A stretch of 64,000 nt of DNA from Zopfochytrium polystomum (GCA_025765615.1 JAIVFJ010000071.1:219192-283191); one strand, 5' to 3'; positions 44,497 through 57,989 are shown, counted from the first letter of the stretch. The notes: generated by a model from the sequence alone, not told the origin. A program made the numbers and translations.

Positions 44497-47400
44497 TTAG
44501 CGAAGGAAAAAAATCTTTCGAGAGAGACGAACCCCTTTGATGTCACGAAGGAGCAAACGAAATAGCGCATTGAGAGTCTTCTTGTCTTTTCCCTTCTCCT
44601 CAACCTGCTGCTCGAAGTCCTGAATTTGAAAAGCGGGTACATTGATTTGCGGGCGGTCAAATTCCTATGTAATTGTAAGATTCTGGCTGCTTACCGCCAG
44701 GACCCGCTCGTTGATTGAAGGAAGAGACAATAGTGTAGCACGAGTTATCGCAGCCGATTCGGGCTGGTCTCGCAATCGCCAGTAGATTTGGCTTATTAGG
44801 CCAAGACATTCGTTGTGCATGTCCGTAAAGTACCCGTCGTGGAATACCTGTTGCCTCATATTAAAGTGAGCCTGAATCGACTGTGTAACGGCTGTGCGGA
44901 AGGGTTGCCCACCTCCAGCGCTGCAATGAAAATATTCCGACCGAAAAATTCGGACAATGGAGGCTGTCCGGCTACTGGCAAAAGTCTTGTAAAATAGGTA
45001 ACAATCTTGCGGGATGCGATAACGTCCTTGAAAACCATAACCTGGAGGAGTCCTTGAACGACAAGTACCGCAACCTTTAAAAGAAAGGTCAAAAGGTGCC
45101 GAACTTCAAATTGTGAACGAACTGGCGACGTAAGTGTGAATTCAAAGAGTTTTTGGGCCTCCGGTGTACTTTTGCGGAGCTTGTATGCACTGAGTTCTGA
45201 ACGTGCTCATGTCAGAAAAATTGAAGGATGGAAAGTACTGTAAGATGATACTAGCCCTCATTTGTTGCCAGAATCATGGACAAGAGAAAGTCAACATAGC
45301 TGCGTGTAAAGTCCCGCAGTAACCGTTCTTTCCCGATTTCCGACTTCAAAGTTTCGTCCGTCATGTCAACGTCGTCCTCCCTACGATTCGTAAATTCGTC
45401 AGCGGAAGTGATGATCTCTTATAATTTCGTACTCTGATGCTTTCAAACCAGCGTCAACTAATTCTTTCCATTCATTGCTCAGTTTGAGACCCAGAAACGA
45501 AACGAGTGGGGACAAGACTGTGGGAATTATTGTCGAGCGATACTGTTGAGGGCACCCGGTAATGAAAGGCTTTGCCACTGCCACTATCACATTGAAATTA
45601 GCCCCCACGAGAGACGGAGAAGGATCTGAACCTATCACACGCTTCCACAACTTGTTTTCGAAATGCTCGGCTGAAGCGAAAACTGTCCCTAAAAAAGTTT
45701 CGGCGATCCCTGAAACCTCATACAACGCTTGTGAAGAACAAAGGGTTCCGAAGAGAGCGTGGCTTTGCTCCAATGAATTTCAACATGGGTATAATTCAGC
45801 GGCTTACGTATGGTCACGCATTTGGAGTGTCCACAGTTCCAACGAATTTTGGACAGTTTCGAGCTCAGTCTTGGAAGGTATGTCAAGTTTCTCTTTGTGT
45901 AATTGTAGAAATGAGAGCCCAATTGTGTGTTTCGATGCGTACTTGATATGTCAAGTGTCAACGCCGAACGAACGACGCTCACAATTTCCAAAGGCCCTGC
46001 GAATGCTGCTGGATCCGTGATGCTGTGTATGCGACTGATTGTTCACCGTCGAGTCAAATGATCGCTCAAGTCAAACTTTTTGGAGCAAACCTCATCCACT
46101 GCAGGCATTTTTCGCAAATACTAGCAATATACGGCTGCCACAGTAAGTTTCCGACGTGCAGCTACTTACATGTTAAAGAAATGTTCGATATGCAAATGTA
46201 GCTTACTTCTTTTTGGCCATTGGGAACAGTTCTTTTCAGCCACATTGTCATTGCTTGAAAGCTGCCAGTGATCTGTACCAACTTTTATTTTACATACATA
46301 TTGGACAACCAACCTTTTGTCTCTCTGATGCCTTTGACTTGAGAAAATCGGCGAAACCAGGATCAATTTGCTTCAGAGTATGCCGTCGGCCGTTCAATTT
46401 ACCAACTGGGAGTTTATAATTGAGGTTCCGCTTGTAACAACTTGATGCTTCTCACCGTATGTGGCGAGTTCTCGCAAGCCCAGCGCATCCGATACAGATT
46501 CGGGAAGCGATTCGAACTCGGCAATCCAAGCGCTGATGACCGGGTCCATGAGAGTTTGAAATGCTTGCTGCTTGCTTTCAAAGGGTATTGTCGAAAAGCA
46601 GCTGTACTGTGTAAACATTTCGCTGTACACAGGAGATACTGACATGATCGTAAGCAAGAACTCAATGAGTTTGTTTTTCTCCGTGTTCGTCACACTCTGA
46701 GCCTCTGCAAGTGCGATTGCTGAAGTGTAAAAGTTGTTGTACATCGCCTAAATGGTACATATTCTTTAGCCATTGATATTTCAGTCGTTCACTAAGCCGA
46801 TCTACGTGCCATCAGGTGGTTAGGCAGTGCTGTCGCAAGTTTGATTAAGCTTCCAACAGCTTTGCTCCTGAGATATCGGGTTTCTTCTGAAAGAATAATC
46901 CCCCGCTGGATGAAATTTTGTTCGTTTGGATAGCAAAATGTAATAGCGGAGAACATCTGCGATGGTTTAATGAACGATAGCCGAAAATTCCCGGCCGCAC
47001 CTTTTGAATGAAATCGAGAAGCATTTTCTCGTCTTCTCTTAAGACTTCGGCAAGAGCTACCATAATCGACAACAAATGCCGAATAACAAAAGGGTTCTGC
47101 TTTCATAATTTGAGGACCATCTCAAATCAAACCTACAAACCCACGTTGGTGCTGTAAGCAGAAATCATGCTCGCAAACTTCCTTAAGGATTCTTTGATGG
47201 TTTCCTCCAATGATGCCTAGGTGATCATCAATCAAACAACCCTAAGTATTTGCAAACGCTTTTACTTCAAGATTGACGGGTCGCGATCGGACGGCAACGT
47301 CAACCACAGTTGCTGGCAACATCGAGCTTGTCGACACCCGGCCCTATAACCCACTCACAAGTCAGAATCAGGCTGATTAAAATGCGATTTACCCGTGGCG

Positions 47401-49837
47401 GACGCCCCAAGCTCCAGCACGGTAGTGAAATGGCGTTCAGCAAACTCTAGAGTTTCAAAAGGCTAAAGAAAGCCGGTTATGAGGCGAGTTGGTGCAAATC
47501 TTCGTCACCATCAGTGCCGTAATGCGCTTTACTGCATCCCAAGCTCTAGACTTGTATCCGTTTGTGCCAGCAAGCATTTCTTCCTCGTCGTGGAAATCCA
47601 GCACTTGGAAAATTTTTTCTGGAGGAAGATCCTGTTCCACTAGTTAAACGACGCTCGACGCCTGAGACCTCTGTAGTACCGAAGTGAGCCTTCGAATGAT
47701 GGCGAGGAGCAAGGATCCAAGCTTAGAAACAATTTCCTTTGTCTAAAGAAGAACAGATGTCAATGCTGATTGCCACCGAAGACAGGCCAAACTCGCCCCG
47801 CAAAAATAATCATGCTTCAGCAGTTCCAGCCAGGCGCTGTACACGGTTGATAATATAGTCGTAGATGGATGCTCGGCCATTATAAGAAGAACTTCGAGTA
47901 ACCTTTGGGTCTGAAATGAGCCGTGCCATTTTCGGATACTCGCTCACCTAGTAAGATCTGCTGGTGATGATCCTTTGATGGAGCAGATTTGCTTCTCTGT
48001 AATCAATCCAAATATCTAGGGGAATGGCGAAAGTTTTCAGACTGTCCAGACAACACCAATCATTCGAAAGTACAACGAACTTGAACAATCCTCTTTAGAA
48101 CGAGGTAGTCGGGCTCAGGCAGTGGCATTTCCCGCTGGATAGGGAGGAGGTTGTCCCAGTTAATGCAACGGTATAGGCTCTTCCAGGCTGAGGCGAGGAC
48201 CTCGAGGACGCATCCATCGCCGGAAAGGGTTGGGTCCACGATCGACGTCCAGAAAGCTTCATCGGATGCAAGATCCGCCCGGTCGTAAATATTCACGAGG
48301 CAGTCTGTGGCGGCCTTGCGCAAGTTCGCGTGAGCCTAAAAACTTCGGTTTCAGAACAATTACCATTCGCGCCGAGTGTATCTTGGAATTGCAAAAGAGA
48401 GCTATCGTGACAACAACGTTCATGTCGCACGCCCGGAAAGCCCTGAAATTTGATGGTCAAAGCTTCGTCCCCACTTGCTCAGAGACCTACACAAGTGGAA
48501 CCCAGGCAAGCAGCGAAGCAATCGTCTCCAAAAGTTCCACGCCCAGTGTCTGGTATGCACCCGCCTCCGTGGACGGGTCTGCCGGCTTTGGTAATCAGAA
48601 AAAGGGACTGATTAGACGTCGCTTGTACGGAGCAGAAGAAAGTACTTGCCCACCTCCATCATCAGAACGTCCCTCAACTGAACCAGCAGCCTCATCCACC
48701 GGTCTAACCACCCGACCATCTGTGGATCCGCTCTTATCCATCTCAGAACATCGTTGACGCCTGCAATAATGGGGGCACCACCTTCCAGGGTCAGCGAGAC
48801 GACCGCAGGACCGGGGTCTCCTTCTGATAAGAAACTGGCAAAGCTCGCGTCCGGGGCGCGGTCGGCAAGATATAAAACTTCAAGCGCCTTGCGTGACACG
48901 ACAACCGCAGATAGAGCAGTTGAGAGGTCTCTTTTGCGGGCGTCGGCCACGGGGTCATCGTAAACAAAGACATCGTCGAAAAGCGATTTGAAAATTAGAA
49001 GAGCGAGAGACTTGCCGGACAGCTGTTCGCCGGTTTAAAGAACGCGATACATATAAAGTACGCGTAAACAGCGCGTTGTTTCAAGTAAGTGAACTAACAC
49101 TTTGGTCGTGTAATTGAGCGAGAATGCCGTCCATCTCCGGCCACCGCTGCGGCCACAATCGCTTGGCAACTTCAGCAAAAATGCTTGCCACTTTCCGACG
49201 AAGGAAGGCAACATCGTTCGGATTCGCCGCACACTGGATATCAGTATCGCGAACAAGCAATCAGGGACAGTAAGAGCCGCTCGGTGCCCATTAAACAAAC
49301 ATCGCAACGATGGCCCACCTCTAAAGCAAGCTCCTTCGCCGCCGCCTTTACGCTCTCAGTTTCTTCGGGTGGGCATCCCGATGGGTTCCAATTCCGCTTG
49401 ACCACCTTCTCGATGAGGGAGAGACCGAAGAAGCGAATAGCAGCCGCAGTGTCCTGGGGATTTCCGTTGAAGGAGAGCGAAAGCTGCTTCTGGGGACGGG
49501 CAAGAAACAGGCCTATTGGAAAAACATCGGGAGACTGCTTCACACCATCGAGGTACTAGAGATGGATGGTTGCCATTTTTAGTGCGTTTCGTTGAACAGT
49601 GTGAATTCCCAGCCGAAAATGTGAAGGATGATTCAAGCGCTTATGCAGTAGGCGTTTTATTTTGTGTCGTACCGTCTGGGCTGCGCGTCGGTCCGAGGGT
49701 GTCGAGTGTGGGCCGTGCAGAATGAGGAGCTGCGCTCCGACCTCCTCGGCCACAGTCTGCATGGTGGCTGGAGACTTGTCGAGATAGCCCTCAGAGTCAC
49801 GTGCTCTAAAATCACCCGCCACTGAATTTTTGGACAT
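44497..49837 (-). CDS. XPO5/MSN5: exportin-5 family nuclear export receptor
   Basis: The gene has many exons. The first four were fixed: 49673-49837, 49319-49555, 49099-49233 and 48654-49022, each a multiple of three. The last exon ends with a stop at 44497. The N-terminal part shows A-I-R-F-F-G-L-S-L-I-E, typical of the importin-beta region of exportin-5. Next come F-L-R-R-K-V-A and L-W-P-Q-R-W-P-E-M (the Crm1/Exportin-1-like domain). Then L-I-F-K-S-L-F-D-D-V-F and R-K-R-D-L-S-T-A-L match exportin-5. Further HEAT-like pieces (A-T-D-C-L-V-N-I-Y near 48300; others to 44700) lead to a Lys/Arg-rich end. It exports cargo from the nucleus with RanGTP (phosphoproteins in yeast Msn5, small dsRNA in animals). 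Its start lies only ~94 bases from the SNX4 stop. Confidence 0.88.
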
Positions 49838-49931
49838 TATTGAACATCAAGCGGACGAAAAAAACAGAGAAATTGGAGAGGAGAACAACATGCGAGGTGG
49901 TAGGGAGAAAGAAGGGCAGCGAGAACGCCTT

Positions 49932-51879
49932 TCAATCCAAAGGGTCCAAAGGAATGCCCTCGAGGACTGGAATTATCTGTTCCCACAGCTGAGCGTTCTG
50001 AATTAAGCCAGCGGAAAGCAGTCAGTCCATTGTTCTCTAACAACCGAAATTCATCGTGATATGAAGACCACCGATTGAGTTGAACTAACCTTTTCGTAGT
50101 ATTCATGCTGTGAATTCGCGTAGGAAGCCATGTAGGTTCGCCAATCCACCAACTTTAGAACCTTGAAAAATTCAACCTCCCTCACAACCTCCTCTGAAAA
50201 AGCAATTGAAACCTCGTTGCTGATCTCAACTGCGTCCTCTAGCTCTTTGATTTTGATTGCAAGCTTTTCGAGTTTCTCTTTCCGTGCCTTTTCCTGATCC
50301 ACGCCTTTTAGTTCTTGAAATTTGTTGTTGAAGTAAGAGACGAGGCCGCCGCCACCACGCTGGGGGTTCAAAGTGCGATCGCGGTCCATAATATGGTTTT
50401 GGAGGTAATTTGAAAGCTCCTCGTAATCGATTTGTTTCTGATCACGAAGCTTAAGGAGGTCCTAGAATTGGAATTCAGTTCAGAAAACGCGGAGGGGAAA
50501 CGTGTCTACCTTGACAGACTGACAGTAAGCGATGTATTCGCGGATATTCGCAAGGTATTCCAGGTCCTCAGCGTTGATCGTTTCTCGTAAATTTGAGCAC
50601 ATATTCCGCAAAATATTGCCGAAGTCCGTCAATGGCCCTGTTATTTGGGTCTCCATAGTTCCGAGTGTGCTTATGTGTCCTCCAAACTCTAAGAGATCCA
50701 GCTCCAATTCTATACAATGTCAGAAAGACCGCAAGCGCCTATTCCTGACGAACCTGCTTCGATCTTTATCATTTTGGAATGCAACCTTTCCAAAACGGTT
50801 ATGTTCTCCTCCAATTTTTCAAGCTGTTCTTTGAACTCCGTAAATCGCTCGTCAGGCTTTTTGACCTTCGTGAACGCATTGAGGAGAGTATCGCTGAGAT
50901 TCTCGAACACGTTCGTGTCTTTCGGTTTCGCGATGCTTTCCGGCACCTATAGTGGGTAACAATGTTTCGTTCCATCAGCCAATCAAGAAGCCCTCCCTCG
51001 CCCACGCATCGATTAAAAGACAAGCTTATGCTTATGCTACTTCCGCACCGGTGGCATGCTCACCGAATCGGCTGAGTCCAAAAACTTGCGGAGGGACGTC
51101 GTCAACTGCAATGTTGGATGACGGGAGAGTCTGTCCATGTAGGACTGCAGAGAGACCCGACGGCGTTCGATAAAATCAGGGTTGAACCGGTCTCCCGTTA
51201 TGTATTCTAAGAGAGAGGAGCGTTCACTTAGACAGCAAACTTGCTGTTTGCAATGTGGAGAGGTCATCTTCGAACTGATTGAGTCACTCGAGGGGGGAAC
51301 GGTGCACGATAGCCTTCGCGGTGGCACATGGTACAGGCGTTGCTGGCCGTAAAATCTCACACCGCACACTCACCCATACGATGCTTCCCCGGAAGTGGTG
51401 GAATTACACATGACGGTGCTTCGTCTGAGATTGAGCGATGCAATGCAGCGAAGTCCTGGAATCGTCGTCGCACCGAAAAGTCCATCCCGGAATAGGATGG
51501 AAGTGAGGTCTTCGAATAAATTGTTTCGTCCATCGACGGTACACAATGCTGGATCAGCAAAAGCAAGAGCATCCCGCGCAGGAACCCAATCAGATACCTT
51601 TGTTGTCACAAGGTAGTTGACGAACGCGCTGGTACCCTCGCCATGCTTCTGAGGATCACTGATGACGATCTTGAGCTTTCCAGCGGCAGATGCAAGTGTG
51701 AGAGGCGGTTTTTCGGCAGCAGTCGAGGATGACGATGCTGATGATGCCGATGCGTTCGAGGAAAAGTACCCTGCTGTCGATGCCGATGCAGTTGTGCCGG
51801 ACGATCCGGTAGCCGATGATGCGGACAGAGCTGCGGCGGCACTGCTGCCCCAACCGTCATCCGACGCTCTTTGATCCAT
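49932..51879 (-). CDS. SNX4: sorting nexin 4 / Atg24 (PX-BAR)
   Basis: ATG at 51879; first exons 51598-51879 and 51374-51509, last exon ending with the stop at 49932. After a ~70-residue Ser/Ala-rich leader a PX domain follows (K-I-V-I-S-D-P then F-S-V-R-R-R-F-Q-D-F, the PI3P-binding Arg motif, and P-P-L-P-G-K). Then comes the SNX4-type R-F-N-P-D-F-I-E-R-R and R-H-P-T-L-Q. The BAR part has K-V-K-K-P-D-E-R-F and coiled-coil helices, ending Q-L-W-E-Q-I-I-P-V-L. SNX4 recycles endosomal cargo and acts in autophagy in dimers with Snx41/42-type partners. It is in a minus-strand run with DEK upstream (164 bases) and XPO5 downstream. Confidence 0.88.
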
Positions 51880-52043
51880 TTAAATTTTTATTATTCACTC
51901 CCGCAAACAACAAAGGACAAGGAAACGATAACAGCTTCTTCACATTTCGCCTTCACCTTCGAGCACTCCCGCTCCATTCCCTTGTGTTGTGGGTGTGCCG
52001 CTGGCCTTTTACAATATTCACAAGTACTATGCCAACAAATAAA

Positions 52044-53988
52044 CTAGTATGCAATCAGGAAATCAATACACGCACGAATGAATGACATCCGGTTTCTCAA
52101 ACTCGTGTGAAAATATGACTCCAGTTTCGCTCGTACAAGATTATTGGTCAGATCTGCAGGACGTGAAGCTGACCAAACCCGAATCAGTTGGGATGCAAAT
52201 GGATACAATCAAAACTCACTGGCGAGAATCCACTTAATCTGATAAAGTATCTCTGCGTCCGACGGTTGTCGTGGCCCATACGTATCAGCTGCTCCCTTAC
52301 TCGAACGCATCGTAGTGTCTTCCAGACCGATCACAAGGGGCTCCGGATCATCCCGCGCAGAACTTCTCGACTCACCGACGGTCCCACTCTCGGCGGTCTG
52401 CGCAGGCTCGTGTCGCGGTATTAGGACGGTGACTACCGAACTTCTTGGTGGGGTTGAAGGTGGTGTTCCAGGAGCCGAAGTCGAGGTGGAAAGAGTTGGT
52501 ACGGGCGACGAAGAGGCAGAAGGAGAGAAAACGGGCGGCAACACTGCCTGAGTAGGCTGAGGCGCAGCGTTCTCCGAGGTGTAGGCTGCTGTGTGACTTT
52601 GAGCTTCGCTGTCTGAATTGCGCGCTTCCTCCCTCGATAACTCGGCCAACGACCCAGTTGGACGGGATGATTCAGGTTGCGGCGCAGTGTTTGATGTACG
52701 AGACTTTGTCGTTGGTGAGTGTGATGATGAGACGGATGGGCTGTCAAAAGACGATGTTGGTGTGCCGGATCGCAGGTCCACAGTCAAAGAGTGAGGAGAT
52801 TGGCTGGACGATGAAGTTCGGGTGCAGTTGCTCGTGGTGAAATTGATGGGGTTGCATTAACTGATCTTTCTCGAGTTAATGCATCGTCTGAGGGTTGAGC
52901 ACGCTGCCGCAGAGTGCTTGAAGATAATGAAGATCGTCCACTTGGATTCCGCGATCTGAGTCGCTGAGCCATTAAATAAAACCAAGTTACTCAAAACTCA
53001 GTGGCGGGTTATGTGGTGATGTTACCATATCAAAGAGAGGAATCGGTACCGCTAGAAACTCCCATATTCGCGCCGATAGAACAGCCTTTGACCCTTCACG
53101 TCCGACTTTCAGAAAGTCGCCCAGGTTTCGCAACTGAGACAAGCTAAACTGAGTCAGGCGTTCTCGCTTTGTGGTCATCTCTTCCTCATCGTCCAAGTTA
53201 AAACCGCAAAAAAGCTTCAACAATGGTGAAGGCTGGCCCAAAGATGACGTTAGTTAGAAAAAAGGGGAAACGATGCCTTACCACTCCATCATCAAATAGT
53301 AAGTTATAAAGCTTCCTAACGGTTTCATCTCCATAACCGCGATGGTCGATTTCGTTTGAAATGTGAGGAATGTCGCCTAGAGGCACACCATTCCCCTTGA
53401 TCGGCCATAACGAATTACGTGAGCACTCGACAGGGAACGTCACTTAACAAAATTCACCTTCGGCACCCACGGTTCTTCCTGTTGCAATGTCGTTGGCGTC
53501 GATTCAAAACTATTTCCATACTCAGTGTTACGACGAGTTTTGAGCCCCGACTGGGTGCTGGAACCCGCTTGTCGCTTCTTGGTCAACGACGGAGAGCCTT
53601 GACGTTTTCGTTTTCGGCTTTCGATATAGGACCTTTTTTGGGCAGGAATGCCGCTAAATTCGCTGCCGCCGCCTTCATCGTCATGGCTTTCCATATCGAG
53701 GTCGTCATCAGAAAGTTCCTGCTTCATGGTTGCAGACAGGTGATCGGCCACTGCAGAGTCGGACCTCTTCCGCTTCATTAAGCCTGCCGATCGAGACGAC
53801 TCCTCCCATGCTGCGTTCGTCGAGCTGTGGATGGTCAAGGCAGACGGAGGGTTGAAAGGAGAAGAGCCAAGGTCGGCCGCTTCGCCCGGTGGGGCCTTTC
53901 CACCAGTCGGTGTCGGCGCAGTGGATTGCGGTGAAGAAGATTGAGGGGGCGGGTGCTGCGGCTGCTGCGGCAGTGACGCAGCTTGCAT
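52044..53988 (-). CDS. DEK: DEK-like chromatin protein
   Basis: ATG at 53988; stop at 52044. The N-terminal exon is acidic and basic low complexity with K-R-K-R-S and K-K-R-Q-A stretches (nuclear signals). The SAF/SAP core follows: G-N-G-V-P-L-G-D-I-P-H-I, then K-L-Y-N-L-L-F and F-C-G-F-N-L-D-D-E-E-E, then L-R-N-L-G-D-F-L and G-S-K-A-V-L. A Ser/Pro-rich linker leads to a DEK-C domain (Y-Q-I-K-W-I-L-A spliced to L-V-R-A-K-L-E-S-Y-F). DEK binds DNA and modifies chromatin topology. The join between exon 1 and exon 2 (53410-53450) needs a frame change that I could not resolve as a normal intron. Confidence 0.82.
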
Positions 53989-54000
53989 TTGCAGAAAGGT

Positions 54001-54028
54001 TTTCTTTTTTTTTTTTTTTTTTTTTTTT
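54001..54028 (+). repeat. T homopolymer in a divergent promoter
   Basis: A ~25-base T run lies just upstream of the DEK ATG. The 395-base spacer to the delta-COP ATG serves both divergent genes. Confidence 0.9.
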
Positions 54029-54383
54029 GTAGAAGACAACGGAAAAAAAAAAACAAAAAAACACAAAAAAACAAAAAATACAAGAATTTGTGGCGTGGAT
54101 GTTCCTCTGCTTGACGAGAGGGGGCTCGCTGTTTACTTTGATTGAACCTGGAGCAATCGCGGAAGCGACTGGGGAGAGGGGGGGGGCGGGGGAAAGGGTG
54201 GGTGGGAGGAAGGCGGAGGCATGGTGGGCAACGCGCGTGCGAACGACGACGCGAGCGAGCGTGGCTGTCCGCCCTGCAGTCAGTCGATGCTCACTGGGAA
54301 ACAATAAAACGCCTGTTTTGATGTGGTCCTTTTTTTTTTTATCTTTTTTTTGTTTTCTGTTTTACTCCAAGAAAATTCGCAAC

Positions 54384-56560
54384 ATGGTGAGCCCTCAGGG
54401 CGCGCGCGGGGACAGGAACCTGCTTGCTCGCCTGATCGCAGATCTCCGTTTGCTACCGAGTACCAAACATTGCATTTGCCAAGCGGTGGATCTCTAACGA
54501 TTGCGCCCACTCTCTCAAGGTCGTGCTTGCCGCATCGATTTGCACCAAGGCTGGGAAAGGTACGACCTCACTCATTCCAGCAAAATACTCGCGACTCAAC
54601 TATTCGCACCTATTCTCGTCTGAAATGCAGCCATCGTTTCGCGCCAGTTCATCGAGATGCCCAGATCGCGCATTGAGGGTCTTCTTTCATCATTCCCCCA
54701 AACTCATTGGCTCCAACGATCAGCATACCTTCGTTGAGACAGACTCGGTTCGCTATGTCTACCAGGTCAGTTCTGTGCACACTGCGAGCATCTTCTGACA
54801 CCCGTCTCCTGCGAAACGGTCGAAGCCTTTGGAGGAGCTCTTCATGGTCCTCATCACAAACAAGCAGTCCAACATTCTTCAGGACATCGATACTCTTCAC
54901 CTGTTCGCGCGCGTCGTTTCGGAATACTGCCGCTCGATCGACGAGCGCGAGGTTCGCTCGTCACAGCTTTGAGCTCATTGACGTTTTTGATGAAGTTGTG
55001 TCGATGGGCTACCGCGAGAGCATCAATTTGGCTCAAATCAGGACAATCACAGAAATGGACAGTCACGATGAACGCATCCAGGCCGAAATCGAAAAGGTGA
55101 TCACCACCGAAGCATCCGCCCTTGCCGCTCGAACTGCTAACGCAACACTGGTTGATTTGGCAATCTGCAGAACAAAGAGAAAGAGGCGAAGGACGAGCTA
55201 AAACGAAAGACGCGGATGATGGAAATGCAAAAACGTGAAATGGCAAAACGAGGAATGTCGGGATTTGGTGGAGGAAGCGGTTTTGGAAGCGGCTCCTCCG
55301 GGTCTTACGGCGGGTTCAAGCAACCTTCTTCGTACACCCAGACCCGACCCCGTCTTCAGTGCAGCCTGCGGGGGACAGTTTTTCTAGCTCGTAAGTGCAA
55401 GTTTGGAATAGGATAGAATCGCTAATCACGCGATGCCTCTGATTAATTAATTCCGCCCAGCAACGCTGGCCAGCCGCAACGGTCTGCAGGCATTAAAGGA
55501 ATGCAACTGGGGAAAAAAGGGAAGACGGACGCAATGGTTGAGGCGATCAAAGTTGACGAAGGAATCAAGGATATTCCCGTTGCAACAAGCATTGCCCGCC
55601 CTGTTGCCGCTTCTACCCTACCAGCAGTTCGCCAAGAAAGGTTCGGTTGAATCTTTGAAAAATCTTCTGCTCAGGCTGACTTGGACATGTGCTTAAGCGT
55701 CCACATTTTCATAGAGGAGAAGGTTAGCGTTCGCGTAAGTAGAGATGGCGGATTGGACAACATGGAAATCAAAGGCAAAATGGAACTTCGAACAACCGAC
55801 CCGTCCAAAGCGCATCTTCGTGTTTCGCTGAAATCAGTTGACGAAGGCGTAACCCAATTTACGGTAATCACCACATTCGTCACCCTTCATTCTAATTACC
55901 AATGTCTCCACCATAGATGCATCCAAACATCGACAAGAAATTGTTTCCACCTGTCCTCGCTCTTCGAGATCCTTCGCGACCGTTTCCGACAAATCAGTCC
56001 GTTGGCATTCTTAAATGGCGCATGCAGACAAAGGACGAAAGTTTAATTCCTCTGTCAAGTAGGCTTCGCATCATTGATAAGACGAATATTGAAGTGTGAG
56101 CCCTTAGTTAATTGTTGGCCGTCTCCCTCTGGCTCTGGTTCTTGCGATGTGAATATCGAGTATGAACTGCTGTCAACAAAACTGGAGCTACGTGATGTAG
56201 TCATCAACATTCCATACGCGTGAGCTAAGCAAAACTACTTGGAGTCTCGCTGACAGAACAATTAGAGGTTCCGGTGATCCGATCGTTCATTCTGCTGAGG
56301 GCAACCCTTATGAGGTGGACCGCCACAAGAAGGTCTTAACTTGGTCGATCCCCATCATTGACAGCTCCAACAGCACTGGCGTGCTGGAATTTTCGGTCAA
56401 TGACGAAGATGTTGGCGCATTCTTCCCGATACGGCTGTCGTTTGCGTCGACTAAATCATACTGTGATGTTGAGGTTGCAGATGTGTCTGGCGTGGACGGT
56501 ACGGGTGTGGCGTATTCGCAGGAGATAGTTTTGTCGACAGAAGACTACTCAGTGGTGTAG
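54384..56560 (+). CDS. RET2/ARCN1: coatomer subunit delta
   Basis: Ten exons: 54384-54386 (ATG only), 54520-54559, 54631-54765, 54826-55096, 55171-55390, 55461-55640, 55698-55863, 55917-56058, 56108-56219 and 56266-56560. The longin-like N-terminus is clear (S-R-Q-F-I-E-M, H-T-F-V-E-T-D-S-V-R-Y-V-Y-Q). So are N-L-A-Q-I-R-T-I-T-E-M-D-S-H, the Gly/Ser linker, and the mu-homology domain (R-D-G-G-L-D-N-M-E, G-I-L-K-W-R-M-Q, C-D-V-N-I-E-Y-E-L). Delta-COP is part of the COPI F-subcomplex for Golgi-to-ER traffic. Exons 3 and 4 each carry one extra base (C run near 54695; near 54955) and exon 5 lacks one. In an essential gene this suggests assembly indels. Confidence 0.9.
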
Positions 56561-56593
56561 TGGCTTGTCTTGTCACCGAACTAAAAGAAAGTG

Positions 56594-57710
56594 ATGTCCG
56601 ATTCTGATCTGGACGAACGCCGACAAGAAAAGGCGGAGTTCGGATACAGGCTACTTCACACAGATGGCCACAAGTTGCCTGCGCTGCCATACATCAAGGA
56701 ACCAGAAGGTGCTGCAAACGTCGTGCATGTCTCTGCAGTTGGCAGCAAGAAGGGAAGAGTGAAATCACTGAAGGAGATGACAGCGGTATGTTCGACCATT
56801 GAAGAGGGCCAACTCGGACGAAAAGCTCAACATCACAACAACTTCGCGCTGTTGGTGCGACTCGCAGATTGCAATTGCACGCTCCATCGACTGCAGTGAG
56901 TCCATTTTCCGCACCAACCGAGCGATCTTCGTTTTTGTAACATCTTCATTCCAAGTTGAGTCACTCGAAAACGTCCCATGGCACCTGGCTTGCTGCGTTC
57001 TGCGCGCTTTCGGCCCCACCTCAACCGACAAGACGCACAAATATCGTGGAGCAATCGACGAGGAAGACGGCAGAATTTTGCCGATGTCGATGACAGCCGT
57101 TCAGGCATTCAGCAAAGCTTTCCCTGAATCATGTGGGCAAACGGAGCATTATCTTTGGCTCTCAGGATTCGATCACCCCGAACGAAGATCCTCCCGCAAA
57201 TTAGTAAGGACGATTTGAAGCCCACGATGAGAGTGAGGCTGGGTGTGACTCCGCTCAGCCGGCGACGGAGGCTCGACTCACTGTGAGGCTTGTGCTGAAG
57301 AGCCTCGAATCCTTTGACGTTCGGACATGGCTAAAAATCCTCGATCTGTCGTGGACTGGATTTGACGACTTCGACGCGAACATTGTTGCACAAATCAGTT
57401 CCATCGAGGTATCTCGCTATTGAATAAGGGGAATTTCCGAGTCTAAGCAGGGGTTGTAGATTCTGGACCTCTCGTCCACAAAGACCACGCTTGATACTCT
57501 GCGCACTCTCGCACGCCCTCTACAAAACAAGATTGACCCGGGAACGGGCCATCCAGTAACAGGCCTTACCGCCTGTCGCACATCAATTTGCGAAACTGCC
57601 AGTACCTCTACGAAATGAGTACGAAAGCGGCAGCTGCATCGTCTTCAAAGAATGTCCCTCGAGCTCCGCTTCACCGGACAGCCATCCTCAGTGGGGGTAA
57701 CCTTAAATAA
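56594..57710 (+). CDS. leucine-rich-repeat protein, model incomplete
   Basis: The first exon starts at ATG 56594 (M-S-D-S-D-L-D-E) and ends at a GTATGT donor near 56786. Later coding blocks read V-E-S-L-E-N-V-P-W-H-L, then I-L-D-L-S-W-T-G, I-L-D-L-S-S-T and H-I-N-L-R-N-C-Q-Y-L, typical LRR units. A last in-frame stop lies at 57708. The layout resembles LRRC42-type proteins, but I am not certain. Some junctions between blocks do not fit simple introns. Confidence 0.5.
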
Positions 57711-57989
57711 GTTCCCCGTTCTAGTTGTGGCGGACGTCGGCGGGACCAGCGTCGCCGAGGGAATGCGGAATGGACGCGTCTATGCCTGGGATGGGTGGGT
57801 GAAGGTTGACTACAGAGTCAATTTGTTTCCCGGGTTCCGAGGAAGAAGGGACCTGCACCGTGCGAGACTGGTGGGCTGGGATGCGGAATGAACCCTGTTG
57901 AGCCGGAGTCACAGGGGAGGCGATGGAAGCGGACATAGCGATGCCGAGACGGTTTTTTTTCGAGGGGGAGAGCAGATCAGCGTCGGGCA

